51,909 nucleotides of DNA from Collinsella aerofaciens (lineage in GTDB: Bacteria > Actinomycetota > Coriobacteriia > Coriobacteriales > Coriobacteriaceae): positions 1 to 51,909 of the forward strand of contig CAJMJM010000002.1 of the NCBI GenBank assembly GCA_905213725.1, given 5' to 3'. The notes under the pieces were generated by a model. That model made no database searches. It worked only from the letters and a program-made list of their open reading frames with translations, and had not been told where the DNA came from. Positions 34,405 through 42,565 of the stretch are shown piece by piece (the first letter of the stretch is position 1; the number at the start of each line of letters is the position of its first letter). The position numbers and the translations under genes are program-made.

Positions 34405-35031
34405 ATGTTCTGTACCACTTGTGGTTCTCCCATTTCGGATGATGCCAAATTCTGCCCTGTTTGCGGATCTGCCGTTGGTGCCGCTTCTGCCGCTGCGGCC
34501 CCGCAGCCCCAGCCCGCTCCGGCCCAGGCTATTCAGCCCGCGCCCCAGCCTCAGCAGCAGTACACCGGTCAGCAGCAGTACACCGGTCAATACGCCCAAC
34601 AGTCCGCATCCGCTCCGATGGACTATGGCCCCGTCAAGGCTGACCGCAGCCTGATCGGCTGGCTGCTGCTCTCTCTTGTGACCTGCGGTATCTATTCGTT
34701 CTACTTCCTGTATTGCTTGGCCCGCGACATCAATGTCATGTGCCAGGATGACGGCGATTCCACGCCGGGTCTGGCGGCATTCATCCTGCTGTCGTTTGTG
34801 ACCTGCGGCTTCTACGCGTACTACTGGTATTACAAGATTGGCAACCGCCTGCAGGCCAACGCTCCTCGCTACGGCCTGGTGTTCCAGGAAAACGGCACCA
34901 CCGTTCTTCTGTGGCAGATCATCGGCGTGCTGCTGTGCGGCCTTGGCCCCATCTTTGCCATGAACATCATCATCAAGAATACCAATGCCATGGCAACGGC
35001 TTACAACATCCGTCTTGGCGCTCATGCCTAA
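34405..35031 (+). CDS. Zinc-ribbon plus DUF4234 membrane protein
   Basis: A 208-residue protein with an N-terminal zinc ribbon (Cys3, Cys6, Cys17, Cys20), a Pro/Gln/Ala linker with a tandem QQYTG repeat, and a DUF4234 domain with helices at SLIGWLLLSLVTCGIYSFYFLY, AAFILLSFVTCGFYAYYWYY and LLWQIIGVLLCGLGPIF. DUF4234 proteins are small membrane proteins of unknown role; the conserved YxxYWYxK pattern is present. It may be an envelope sensor or scaffold. AAAAGGAGAAG precedes the ATG. The downstream DUF2752 gene starts inside its stop region, so the two are coupled. Confidence 0.85.
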   Translation: MFCTTCGSPISDDAKFCPVCGSAVGAASAAAAPQPQPAPAQAIQPAPQPQQQYTGQQQYTGQYAQQSASAPMDYGPVKADRSLIGWLLLSLVTCGIYSFYFLYCLARDINVMCQDDGDSTPGLAAFILLSFVTCGFYAYYWYYKIGNRLQANAPRYGLVFQENGTTVLLWQIIGVLLCGLGPIFAMNIIIKNTNAMATAYNIRLGAHA

Positions 35032-35524
35032 CAATAAGGGCGGCGTGAACAGCTCCCAGGGACATAAGGGCACGGCGGAGCTCCTTCGCCGCGCCCTTTC
35101 TTGCACCGGCGCGCTCTTTGTTGCCTGGCTCGCGCTCTACCTGCTCGACATCGGCTGCATTTTTCGATTGATGACGGGCATTCCTTGTCCGGGATGCGGT
35201 ATGACGAGGGCGTGGCTGGCGGCACTGCGCCTCGATTTTGCGGCGGCCTTTGCCTACCATCCGCTGTTTTGGGTGGTACCGTTTGCGTTCGTGCTCGCGT
35301 TCGTGCGCGAGGAGGTGGCATCGAGCAAGCTAAAGCGTGGTATCGACATTGCGGTCACCATGTTGTGCGTGCTGGTCGTCGCCGTATGGATCGTGCGCCT
35401 TATCAGCCCGGCAGACGCGGGCCTGCTCTTTGGTGGTCACGCTCCCGCCGGAGTTCCCACCGATATCATCCACCTCGAACCCCCACGCTGGCTCTGCCAT
35501 TTGGGGGCAGGGTTGAAATGGTAG
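35024..35524 (+). CDS. DUF2752-family membrane protein
   Basis: A 166-residue membrane protein with the DUF2752 hallmark GIPCPGCGMTRAW (Cys55 and Cys58), which sits between a first helix (about 28-48) and later helices. The family is of unknown function. The ATG overlaps the last codons of the DUF4234 gene by eight bases, suggesting translational coupling. A GTG seven codons on is a possible alternative. Its 3' end overlaps, in antisense, the long tail of the convergent M20 gene. Confidence 0.8.
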   Translation: MPNNKGGVNSSQGHKGTAELLRRALSCTGALFVAWLALYLLDIGCIFRLMTGIPCPGCGMTRAWLAALRLDFAAAFAYHPLFWVVPFAFVLAFVREEVASSKLKRGIDIAVTMLCVLVVAVWIVRLISPADAGLLFGGHAPAGVPTDIIHLEPPRWLCHLGAGLKW

Positions 35525-37080
35525 AAATAGCGTTTGACAAATAATGAGAGGGCGGATGCTCGTTCCAACATCCGCCCTCTCATTATTTTGAATGGGTGTA
35601 TAAAGAATCGTGCAGGATACGCGTTATGCTTTTCTTCGTTGCGAGCGGCAGCCCGTGCATCATGGATGCCCTTAATCGCAGCATGGCGGGCGGTGCGGGC
35701 ATCGTGCATGGCGTCGCGCGCCTCAGCGGCCGTTGCCTTGGCAGAACGCAGTTTGGCGGCCAGATCGGGGTTGGTTTCGGCGACCGCGGTAATCGCGGGG
35801 CCGTCGAGCTCCTCTTGCGTGGGCTCGGCCAAAAAGTCGATAGCATACTGGGCGGCCACCATGGAGCCCTTTGCCAGCACGGTCTCGTCGATCTTGTAGA
35901 AGCAGGAATGTTGGGCGTACGTGGCGCCAATCTTGGGGTTGCGCGTACCTACAAAGGCGAGCACGCCCGGTACGCGACGCAGGTACTCCGAAAAATCCTC
36001 GCCCGAAAGCGTGCCGCGATAATGGCCTTGGCCGGTGGGGCCCAGGCACTTGATTACAGCCTGACGGCAGCGCTCGCTCGAGGCGGCGTCGTTTTCGACC
36101 TTGTAGTTGGCGATGGTGTAGTCGGTGAGCTCTGCCTCGGCGCCCAAGGCGGCCGCGGTATGCTCCACGATGCGGCGCATGAGCTCCGGCATTTCCTCGT
36201 GGGTCGAATCGCCGTAGGTGCGCACCGTGCCGGCGAGGTAGGCCGTGCCGGCGATAACGTTGCGTGCGGTGCCGCCGTGCAGCTCGCCGACGGTGATGAC
36301 AGCCGGCTCGTAGGGGCTGATCTCGCGCGAGACGATGGTCTGCAGGGCGTTGACGATCTCTGCGGCCACCATAACGGCGTCGTGACCGCGCTGGGGCATG
36401 GCGCCGTGGCACGAGGTGCCGCGTACGTCGATACGGAACCAGTCGGTATTGGCCATGCGCGGTCCGGGCTCGCAGCTCACGGTGCCGGCGTCGACCTCGC
36501 TCCAGATGTGCGCGGCGTAGGCGCCATCGACGCCGTCGAGCACACCCGTGCCGATCATGAGCTTGGCGCCCTGGCCGTTTTCCTCGCTGGGCTGGAAGAC
36601 GATGCGGACCTCGCCGTGGATGTCGTCGGTCATATGGCGCAGGATTTGCAGCGTTCCGAGCATCATGGCGATATGGCAGTCGTGGCCGCAAGCGTGCATG
36701 CAGCCCTCGTTGACGCTGGCGAACTCCTCGCCGGTCTGCTCGGTGACGGGCAGGGCGTCGATGTCGGCGCGCAGCAGGATGCGGCGGCGTGGCGTGCCGT
36801 CCTCGCGGTAGGCATCCGGCGCGGTACCGCGAAGCGTTGCCACCAAGCCGGTCTTGAGCGGACGCTCGTAGGGGATATTCATGGCGTCGAGCTGGTTGGC
36901 GATGTCGGAGGTCGTGCGCTCCTCGGCAAGGCTCAGCTCCGGGTGCTTATGGAAGTGCCGGCGCTGCTTGATGATATATGGTTCAAATTCGGTAGCGATA
37001 TCTTTGATGGCTGCGGTGACGTCGTCAGCCGCGCGAGCCTCGGTCGCCGCCATAATCTGCTGTGCCTTGGTCTTCGTCAT
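35437..37080 (-). CDS. M20-family amidohydrolase/peptidase with read-through tail
   Basis: A metal-dependent hydrolase of the M20D type (N-acyl-amino acid or aminobenzoyl-glutamate hydrolase-like). Motifs are RHFHKHPELS (41-50), RADIDALPV (104-112), HACGHDCH (129-136), the glutamate pair SEENGQGAK (165-173) and GTLSGEDFSEY. The normal enzyme core ends near residue 450. After it the frame continues through a helical Ala/Arg segment, across the bidirectional terminator at 35540-35587, and only stops at 35437 opposite the DUF2752 gene, giving 547 residues. A lost stop or small frameshift near the 3' end is likely. The start ATG is preceded by AAGGAG. Divergent from the gene at 37243. Confidence 0.8.
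   Translation of the reverse strand: MTKTKAQQIMAATEARAADDVTAAIKDIATEFEPYIIKQRRHFHKHPELSLAEERTTSDIANQLDAMNIPYERPLKTGLVATLRGTAPDAYREDGTPRRRILLRADIDALPVTEQTGEEFASVNEGCMHACGHDCHIAMMLGTLQILRHMTDDIHGEVRIVFQPSEENGQGAKLMIGTGVLDGVDGAYAAHIWSEVDAGTVSCEPGPRMANTDWFRIDVRGTSCHGAMPQRGHDAVMVAAEIVNALQTIVSREISPYEPAVITVGELHGGTARNVIAGTAYLAGTVRTYGDSTHEEMPELMRRIVEHTAAALGAEAELTDYTIANYKVENDAASSERCRQAVIKCLGPTGQGHYRGTLSGEDFSEYLRRVPGVLAFVGTRNPKIGATYAQHSCFYKIDETVLAKGSMVAAQYAIDFLAEPTQEELDGPAITAVAETNPDLAAKLRSAKATAAEARDAMHDARTARHAAIKGIHDARAAARNEEKHNAYPARFFIHPFKIMRGRMLERASALSLFVKRYFYHFNPAPKWQSQRGGSRWMISVGTPAGA
35540..35587. terminator. Bidirectional terminator between DUF2752 and M20 genes
   Basis: AATAATGAGAGGGCGGATG (35540-35558) and its exact complement (35569-35587) form a 19-bp perfect stem with a 10-base loop. 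The AT ends give T-rich tails on both strands. It serves the DUF2752 gene and lies inside the open frame of the M20 gene. Confidence 0.88.
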
Positions 37081-37142
37081 GGTCGATTTGCTCCTTGCTG
37101 GGTTGATCGCAAAATCGTACAGGCTCTCTCCAGTATGCCACC

Positions 37143-37210
37143 TGCCGCTAGGGCTGGTAAAGTTGCCGTTTGCCGCTAGGGGTTGTGTTACAAGGGCGGG
37201 GGAGTACACT
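37143..37210 (+). promoter_or_regulatory. Divergent control region with TGCCGCTAGGG direct repeats
   Basis: TGCCGCTAGGG occurs at 37143-37153 and 37171-37181, in the same orientation and 28 bp apart. A promoter-like TTGTGT (37183-37188) and TACACT (37205-37210), spaced 16 bases, follow and point to the amidohydrolase at 37243. Confidence 0.4.
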
Positions 37211-37242
37211 CGGGGGTGTTGAATTTCCTGCCAGAGATGGGG

Positions 37243-38886
37243 ATGCCCATGCAACATATCGATCGGATTATCCGCTCCAAGAACGTCTTTACCGCGCAAG
37301 ACGGCATCGATACCACCCGCGAGCTGGCGATTGCCATCGCAGGCGACCGTATCGTCGCAGTCGGTGCGCCCGATGACGTGATCGCCGCCGCTCCTGCCGC
37401 TACGTCGGTTATCGACTACGGCGAGCAGTTTGTCTGCCCCGGTTTCCATGACGCTCATCTGCACTTCTTCCATACCTCGGTCGGTTCCTCGCCGTACATG
37501 CTCATGGATATGGGCACGTCCGAGGCGGCGCTGGTGCAACATGCGCTCGAGTTTTCCCAGGACCTGCCCGACGACGCTTGGGTTGTGACGCAGGGCTGGC
37601 GCGACTACCGTTGGGACCCGCCCGAGCATCCTACCAAGGCGTCGCTCGATGTGGCATTCCCCGATCGTCCCTGTGTTATGTATTCGGGCGACGGGCACAC
37701 GCTGTGGCTCAACAGCCGCGCACTCGATGCACTCGGCGTCACGCGCGACAGCGAGCCACCAGCGGGCGGTAGCTACGACAAGGACGCAAACGGCGAGCTC
37801 ACGGGTATTGCTCACGAGGCGGCTGCCATGCAGCTGCTACCGCGCTGCCTTGAGTGGCTGGGCGAGGATCGCATCGCAAGCGCTTACGCCGATCAAATGA
37901 GGCGGATGGCCGAGCAGGGCATCACCTCGATATGCGATATGTCGCTCATGCCCATGCCGGGCTGCGATTTTATCCGCGACGACGTCTACGACAAACTGCA
38001 GGCAGCCGGCAAGTTGGGCATCCGAGCCCATTTGTTTCCCACGCTGCTGGATGACCAATCGCGCTTGGAAGAGCTGCAGGTACGTTACGCGAACAACGCG
38101 CTGCTTTCGGCGCCAGGCTTTAAGCAGTTCTTCGACGGCGTGTCGAGCGAACACACGGCCTATCTCACCGAGCCCTATACCAACCCGCGCTTCCCGGGCG
38201 ATCAAGGTCGCCTGACGGTTCCTGCCGAGCGCATGCGCAAGCTGGTTCTGGCGGCCGCGGAGCGCGGCCATACCGTGCGCATCCACGTCATCGGCGACGG
38301 TGCGATTCATGCCGCGCTGGATATCTTCGAGGAGGCCGCCGACCTGTACGGCCTGCCCCAGCACGGCCATAACACGCTCGAGCACCTGGAGAACCTCTTG
38401 CCCGAGGACATCGATCGTCTACGCAAGCTTAACGTCGTTGCCTCGAGCCAGCCCTGTCACATTACACTCGACCCGGGCGGCCCCGAGCGCGATCTGGGCC
38501 TGGAACGCAGCCGCATCATGTGGCCGTTTGCGACCTATAAGCAGCGCGGCATCCGCCAAGCCTTCGGCACCGATAGCCCCATCACAGCTGTTACAAGCAT
38601 GAATGTGCTCTACACGGCTATCACGCGCCAGGATCCCAAAAGCCACTGGCCCGAGGGCGGCTGGTTACCGAGCGAGCGCATCGATGCAGCAACAGCCCTG
38701 CGCAACTACACCCTGGGCAGCGCCTATGCAGCGGGCGACGAGCAAAACCTCGGCAGCTTGGAGCCCGGCAAGTATGCCGACCTGGTAGTCCTGGACCAAA
38801 ACCCGCTCACCATCGACCCCCAAGAACTGCAAGCCACCAAGGTTCAGGCCACCTACCTGGCAGGTAACTTGATTTACGAGCGCTAA
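37243..38886 (+). CDS. YtcJ-type amidohydrolase family protein
   Basis: A 547-residue metal-dependent hydrolase of the amidohydrolase-3 (YtcJ) group. It has the metal-binding HDAHLH (69-74), the IHVIGDGAIHAALD segment with two more ligands, and the catalytic aspartate in FGTDSPI. ARNYTLGSAYAAG-like and LEPGKYADLVVLD stretches at the end are typical of the family. Members hydrolyse amide or carbamoyl bonds of varied substrates; nothing here fixes the substrate. Two ATGs (37243 and 37249) follow GAGATGGGG. It is divergent from the M20 hydrolase, and the two may share a peptide or N-acyl amino acid salvage role. Confidence 0.85.
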   Translation: MPMQHIDRIIRSKNVFTAQDGIDTTRELAIAIAGDRIVAVGAPDDVIAAAPAATSVIDYGEQFVCPGFHDAHLHFFHTSVGSSPYMLMDMGTSEAALVQHALEFSQDLPDDAWVVTQGWRDYRWDPPEHPTKASLDVAFPDRPCVMYSGDGHTLWLNSRALDALGVTRDSEPPAGGSYDKDANGELTGIAHEAAAMQLLPRCLEWLGEDRIASAYADQMRRMAEQGITSICDMSLMPMPGCDFIRDDVYDKLQAAGKLGIRAHLFPTLLDDQSRLEELQVRYANNALLSAPGFKQFFDGVSSEHTAYLTEPYTNPRFPGDQGRLTVPAERMRKLVLAAAERGHTVRIHVIGDGAIHAALDIFEEAADLYGLPQHGHNTLEHLENLLPEDIDRLRKLNVVASSQPCHITLDPGGPERDLGLERSRIMWPFATYKQRGIRQAFGTDSPITAVTSMNVLYTAITRQDPKSHWPEGGWLPSERIDAATALRNYTLGSAYAAGDEQNLGSLEPGKYADLVVLDQNPLTIDPQELQATKVQATYLAGNLIYER

Positions 38887-38903
38887 CCCCACATCCACAC
38901 CTC

Positions 38904-38970
38904 AGTTGCGGTGAAATAGTCCCTAAAATCGGCCTTCAAGCCCAAAAACAGGAACTATTCCACCGCAACT
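38904..38970. repeat. Inverted repeat AGTTGCGGTGAAATAGT
   Basis: AGTTGCGGTGAAATAGT (38904-38920) and ACTATTCCACCGCAACT (38954-38970) are 17-bp arms with one wobble mismatch and a 33-base loop. There is no T-run, so it is not a typical terminator. It resembles one hairpin unit of the 3822-4037 array in design, but not in sequence. Confidence 0.75.
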
Positions 38971-39075
38971 TAAAAGAGCGCGTCCCAACAACGTGCCCCT
39001 ATCTTGTGCATTCCATCCGCATCGCCATTTTGCTGCACTGACTTCTCTGAATTCCGGGCCCTAGTTAGTCAACCT

Positions 39076-39210
39076 GGCTCCCGGGGCGGACCGGAGGGCA
39101 TGAAGTTTGTCGCGAGTTCCGCACGCAAAGGAAAGCACTTAATGTGCTTTCCGTCTTGCGCAGGACTGCAGAGCAGCAAACTTCATGCCCTCCGGTCCGC
39201 CCCGGGAGCC
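39076..39210. repeat. Long nested inverted repeat upstream of groES (34-bp perfect arms)
   Basis: Arm 39076-39109 (starting GGCTCCCGGGGCGGACC and ending AAGTTTG) is repeated exactly in reverse at 39177-39210. Inside it lies a second hairpin, GGAAAGCAC/GTGCTTTCC (39130-39152). The 492-base gap between the amidohydrolase and groES also holds the 38904 repeat and the groES leader, and no gene was found in it. Confidence 0.88.
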
Positions 39211-39328
39211 ACCGCTAAGTTATCCCCCGGCATTCAGAAAATCTAAGTGCCAAAAAATAAGATTTTTTGACTCCGTGTTGTATAACCCGCCATTCGTGGG
39301 TACCATTCAACGCGTACGCAAACAAAAA

Positions 39329-39357
39329 GGGTTAACCCGCGCGGCATGACCGCGCGG
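39329..39357 (+). promoter_or_regulatory. groES leader palindromes
   Basis: GGGTTAACCC (39329-39338) is a perfect palindrome, and CCGCGCGG (39337-39344) recurs inverted at 39350-39357 just before the groES ribosome site. A TATAAC (39281-39286) upstream may be a -10 box. No CIRCE or HspR-type repeat was found. Confidence 0.4.
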
Positions 39358-39378
39358 CCCACAAAGGAGGAAACAAGC

Positions 39379-39672
39379 ATGTCGTCTTTGAAGCCGCTTG
39401 CAGATCGCGTCCTGGTCAAGCCCGACGAGGCCGAGCAGAAGACCGCCTCTGGTCTGTACATCGCCAGCAACGCTCAGGAGAAGCCGCAGCGCGGCACCAT
39501 CGTTGCCGTGGGCGCCGGCAAGGTCAACGACAAGGGTGAGCGCATCCCCATGGACGTCAAGGTCGGTGACGTTGTCATCTACGGTAAGTTCGGTGGCAAC
39601 GAGGTCAAGGTCGACGGCGAGAAGTATCTGCTGATGCGCGCCGACGACATCTACGCTGTCGTCGAGGCCTAG
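39379..39672 (+). CDS. groES: Co-chaperonin GroES
   Basis: A 97-residue GroES of normal length, with SLKPLADRVLVKPDEAEQKT at the N-terminus, the mobile loop TASGLYIASNAQEKPQRG and YGKFGGNEVKVDGEKYLLM near the end. Seven copies cap the GroEL ring during protein folding. A very strong AAAGGAGG site precedes the ATG, which is chosen over an in-frame upstream start. It forms an operon with groEL 96 bases downstream. Codon use is highly biased, as expected for an abundant protein. Confidence 0.97.
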   Translation: MSSLKPLADRVLVKPDEAEQKTASGLYIASNAQEKPQRGTIVAVGAGKVNDKGERIPMDVKVGDVVIYGKFGGNEVKVDGEKYLLMRADDIYAVVEA

Positions 39673-39690
39673 TCTCGTCAGAATCTCTGA

Positions 39691-41406
<1,716 letters not shown>

Positions 41407-41432
41407 GGCCGACAAGGTCTAGAACTCCCACC

Positions 41433-41577
41433 GGGAATCCGGGGGCGGGACGGGGACTTCTCTCCGGAACGTCCTCGGACATGCAAAGAGGCTCCGCATC
41501 GCGCTTCGCGCTGCGGAGCCTCTTTGCGTCCTGCGGAATATTCCGGAGAGAAGTCCCCGTCCCGCCCCCGGATTCCC
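41433..41577. repeat. Long nested inverted repeat downstream of groEL (37-bp perfect arms)
   Basis: The arm at 41433-41469 is repeated exactly in reverse at 41541-41577. It contains CCGGGGGCGGGACGGGG. Nested inside is a 16-bp perfect hairpin, GCAAAGAGGCTCCGCA (41483-41498) with its complement at 41512-41527, around a GCGC-rich loop. There is no T-run. It starts 26 bases after the groEL stop and may end the operon, but it is far larger than a normal terminator. Confidence 0.88.
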
Positions 41578-41743
41578 TGCGTTTACGGCCTTGAGGCCGG
41601 CGGGCGGAGAAGGATGTGGTCGATAGGGATACGTGTCCCCTTCGCTGTTTCGCGCTTTGCGCGAAAGGCGCGTTGCTTTGGGATGGGTGGGGGACGTGGT
41701 TGCTTTGGCAACTGATCTCCGCCACAAATTACCCTTGGCATAC
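41578..41743. other. Non-coding stretch between the groEL hairpin and the FMN riboswitch promoter
   Basis: About 165 bases with no supportable gene. Small hairpins are visible: TCGCGC/GCGCGA near 41650, and GTTGC/GCAAC near 41700. No repeat family seen elsewhere in the window occurs here. Confidence 0.4.
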
Positions 41744-41771
41744 TTGCGCGAGAACCTGCTCGTGCTACACT
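41744..41771 (+). promoter_or_regulatory. Promoter of the riboflavin ECF operon
   Basis: TTGCGC (41744-41749) and TACACT (41766-41771) are spaced 16 bases, with TG one base before the -10 box (extended -10). It ends about 12 bases before the riboswitch. Confidence 0.55.
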
Positions 41772-41782
41772 TGCAATTGCTG

Positions 41783-41965
41783 TTTCAGGGCGGGGTGGAA
41801 TTCCCCACTGGCGGTAAATCGGGCGGTGTCAAAGGGACGCCGTGGCGCAGGCGAGGTGTCTGCGACCGAGCCGATGAGTCCGCGACCCGTGCGTGTGTTG
41901 GTTCGCATGCCGGCTGAACTGGTGAGATCCCAGTACCAACGGTTAGAGTCCGGATGAAAGAGGCG
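41783..41965 (+). ncRNA. FMN riboswitch (RFN element)
   Basis: The leader shows the RFN consensus in order: TTCAGGGCGGGGTGGAAT, CCCCACTGGCGGTAAAT, then GAGTCCGCGACCCGTG, GGTGAGATCCCAGTACC, and AACGGTTAGAGTCCGGATG with AAAGAGG at the end. Such elements bind FMN and shut off riboflavin synthesis or uptake genes. Here the element ends at the ribosome site (GAGGCGGG) of the first gene, and no clear T-run terminator follows it, so control is probably at translation start. It identifies the transporter downstream as a riboflavin importer. Confidence 0.93.
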
Positions 41966-41974
41966 GGTGATCTT

Positions 41975-42565
41975 ATGTCTGAACAGTCGCAGCATATCCA
42001 TTTTGAGAACACGAATAGGTGGAGCACCAAACAGCTCGTTACCATGGCGTTGATGTGCGCCTTGGGCGCCCTGTTTATGTACGTGCAGCTGCCTATCCTT
42101 CCTTCGGCGCCGTTTTTGACGTATGACCCGTCGCTGGTACCGGCGATGGTGTGCGGGTTTGCGTATGGTCCTGGCGCCGGCACTGCTGTTGCCGCTATGG
42201 CTATCGTTATCCATGCGCTCACCACGGGTGACTGGGTCGGCGCGCTTATGAACCTGGTTGCCACGCTGGGCTACATTCTGCCTGCGGCTATCGTCTATCA
42301 GAAGATGCATACCTATAAGGGTGCCGTGATTGGCCTGGTGCTCGGCGTTATTGCCGCTACGGCGTTGTCTATGGTCGCAAACCTTACCATTGGCGTATGG
42401 TTCTGGTATGGCTCGGTCGATGTGATCGCCCCGCTCATGATTCCTGCCGTGCTGCCGTTCAACCTAAACAAGACCGTGCTTAACTCGGTGTTGACACTGG
42501 CGGTGTATAAAGCGGTCTCCAACCTCATCACGCCTAAAAAGGACCAGGTCAAAGGCCGCGCATGA
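41975..42565 (+). CDS. ribU: Riboflavin ECF transporter S component
   Basis: A 196-residue membrane protein with six hydrophobic helices, starting at KQLVTMALMCALGALFMYVQLP. ATLGYILPAAIVYQK and LPFNLNKTVLNSVLTLAVYKAV are typical of RibU/ECF S components, which capture the vitamin and dock on a shared ATPase-EcfT module. Its place directly behind an FMN riboswitch makes riboflavin the expected ligand. The ATG at 41975 is favoured over one at 41954, which lies inside the riboswitch 3' strand. The downstream ATPase gene overlaps its stop by four bases. Confidence 0.9.
   Translation: MSEQSQHIHFENTNRWSTKQLVTMALMCALGALFMYVQLPILPSAPFLTYDPSLVPAMVCGFAYGPGAGTAVAAMAIVIHALTTGDWVGALMNLVATLGYILPAAIVYQKMHTYKGAVIGLVLGVIAATALSMVANLTIGVWFWYGSVDVIAPLMIPAVLPFNLNKTVLNSVLTLAVYKAVSNLITPKKDQVKGRA

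Noticed and set aside
39214..39378. CIRCE or HspR (HAIR) element before groES
   Set aside because: No TTAGCACTC-N9-GAGTGCTAA or CTTGAGT-N7-ACTCAAG match was found; only unrelated palindromes are present.
41524..41715. 63-codon open frame in the groEL-ribU gap
   Set aside because: Starts inside the large inverted repeat, has Arg/Gly-rich low-complexity sequence and no ribosome site.
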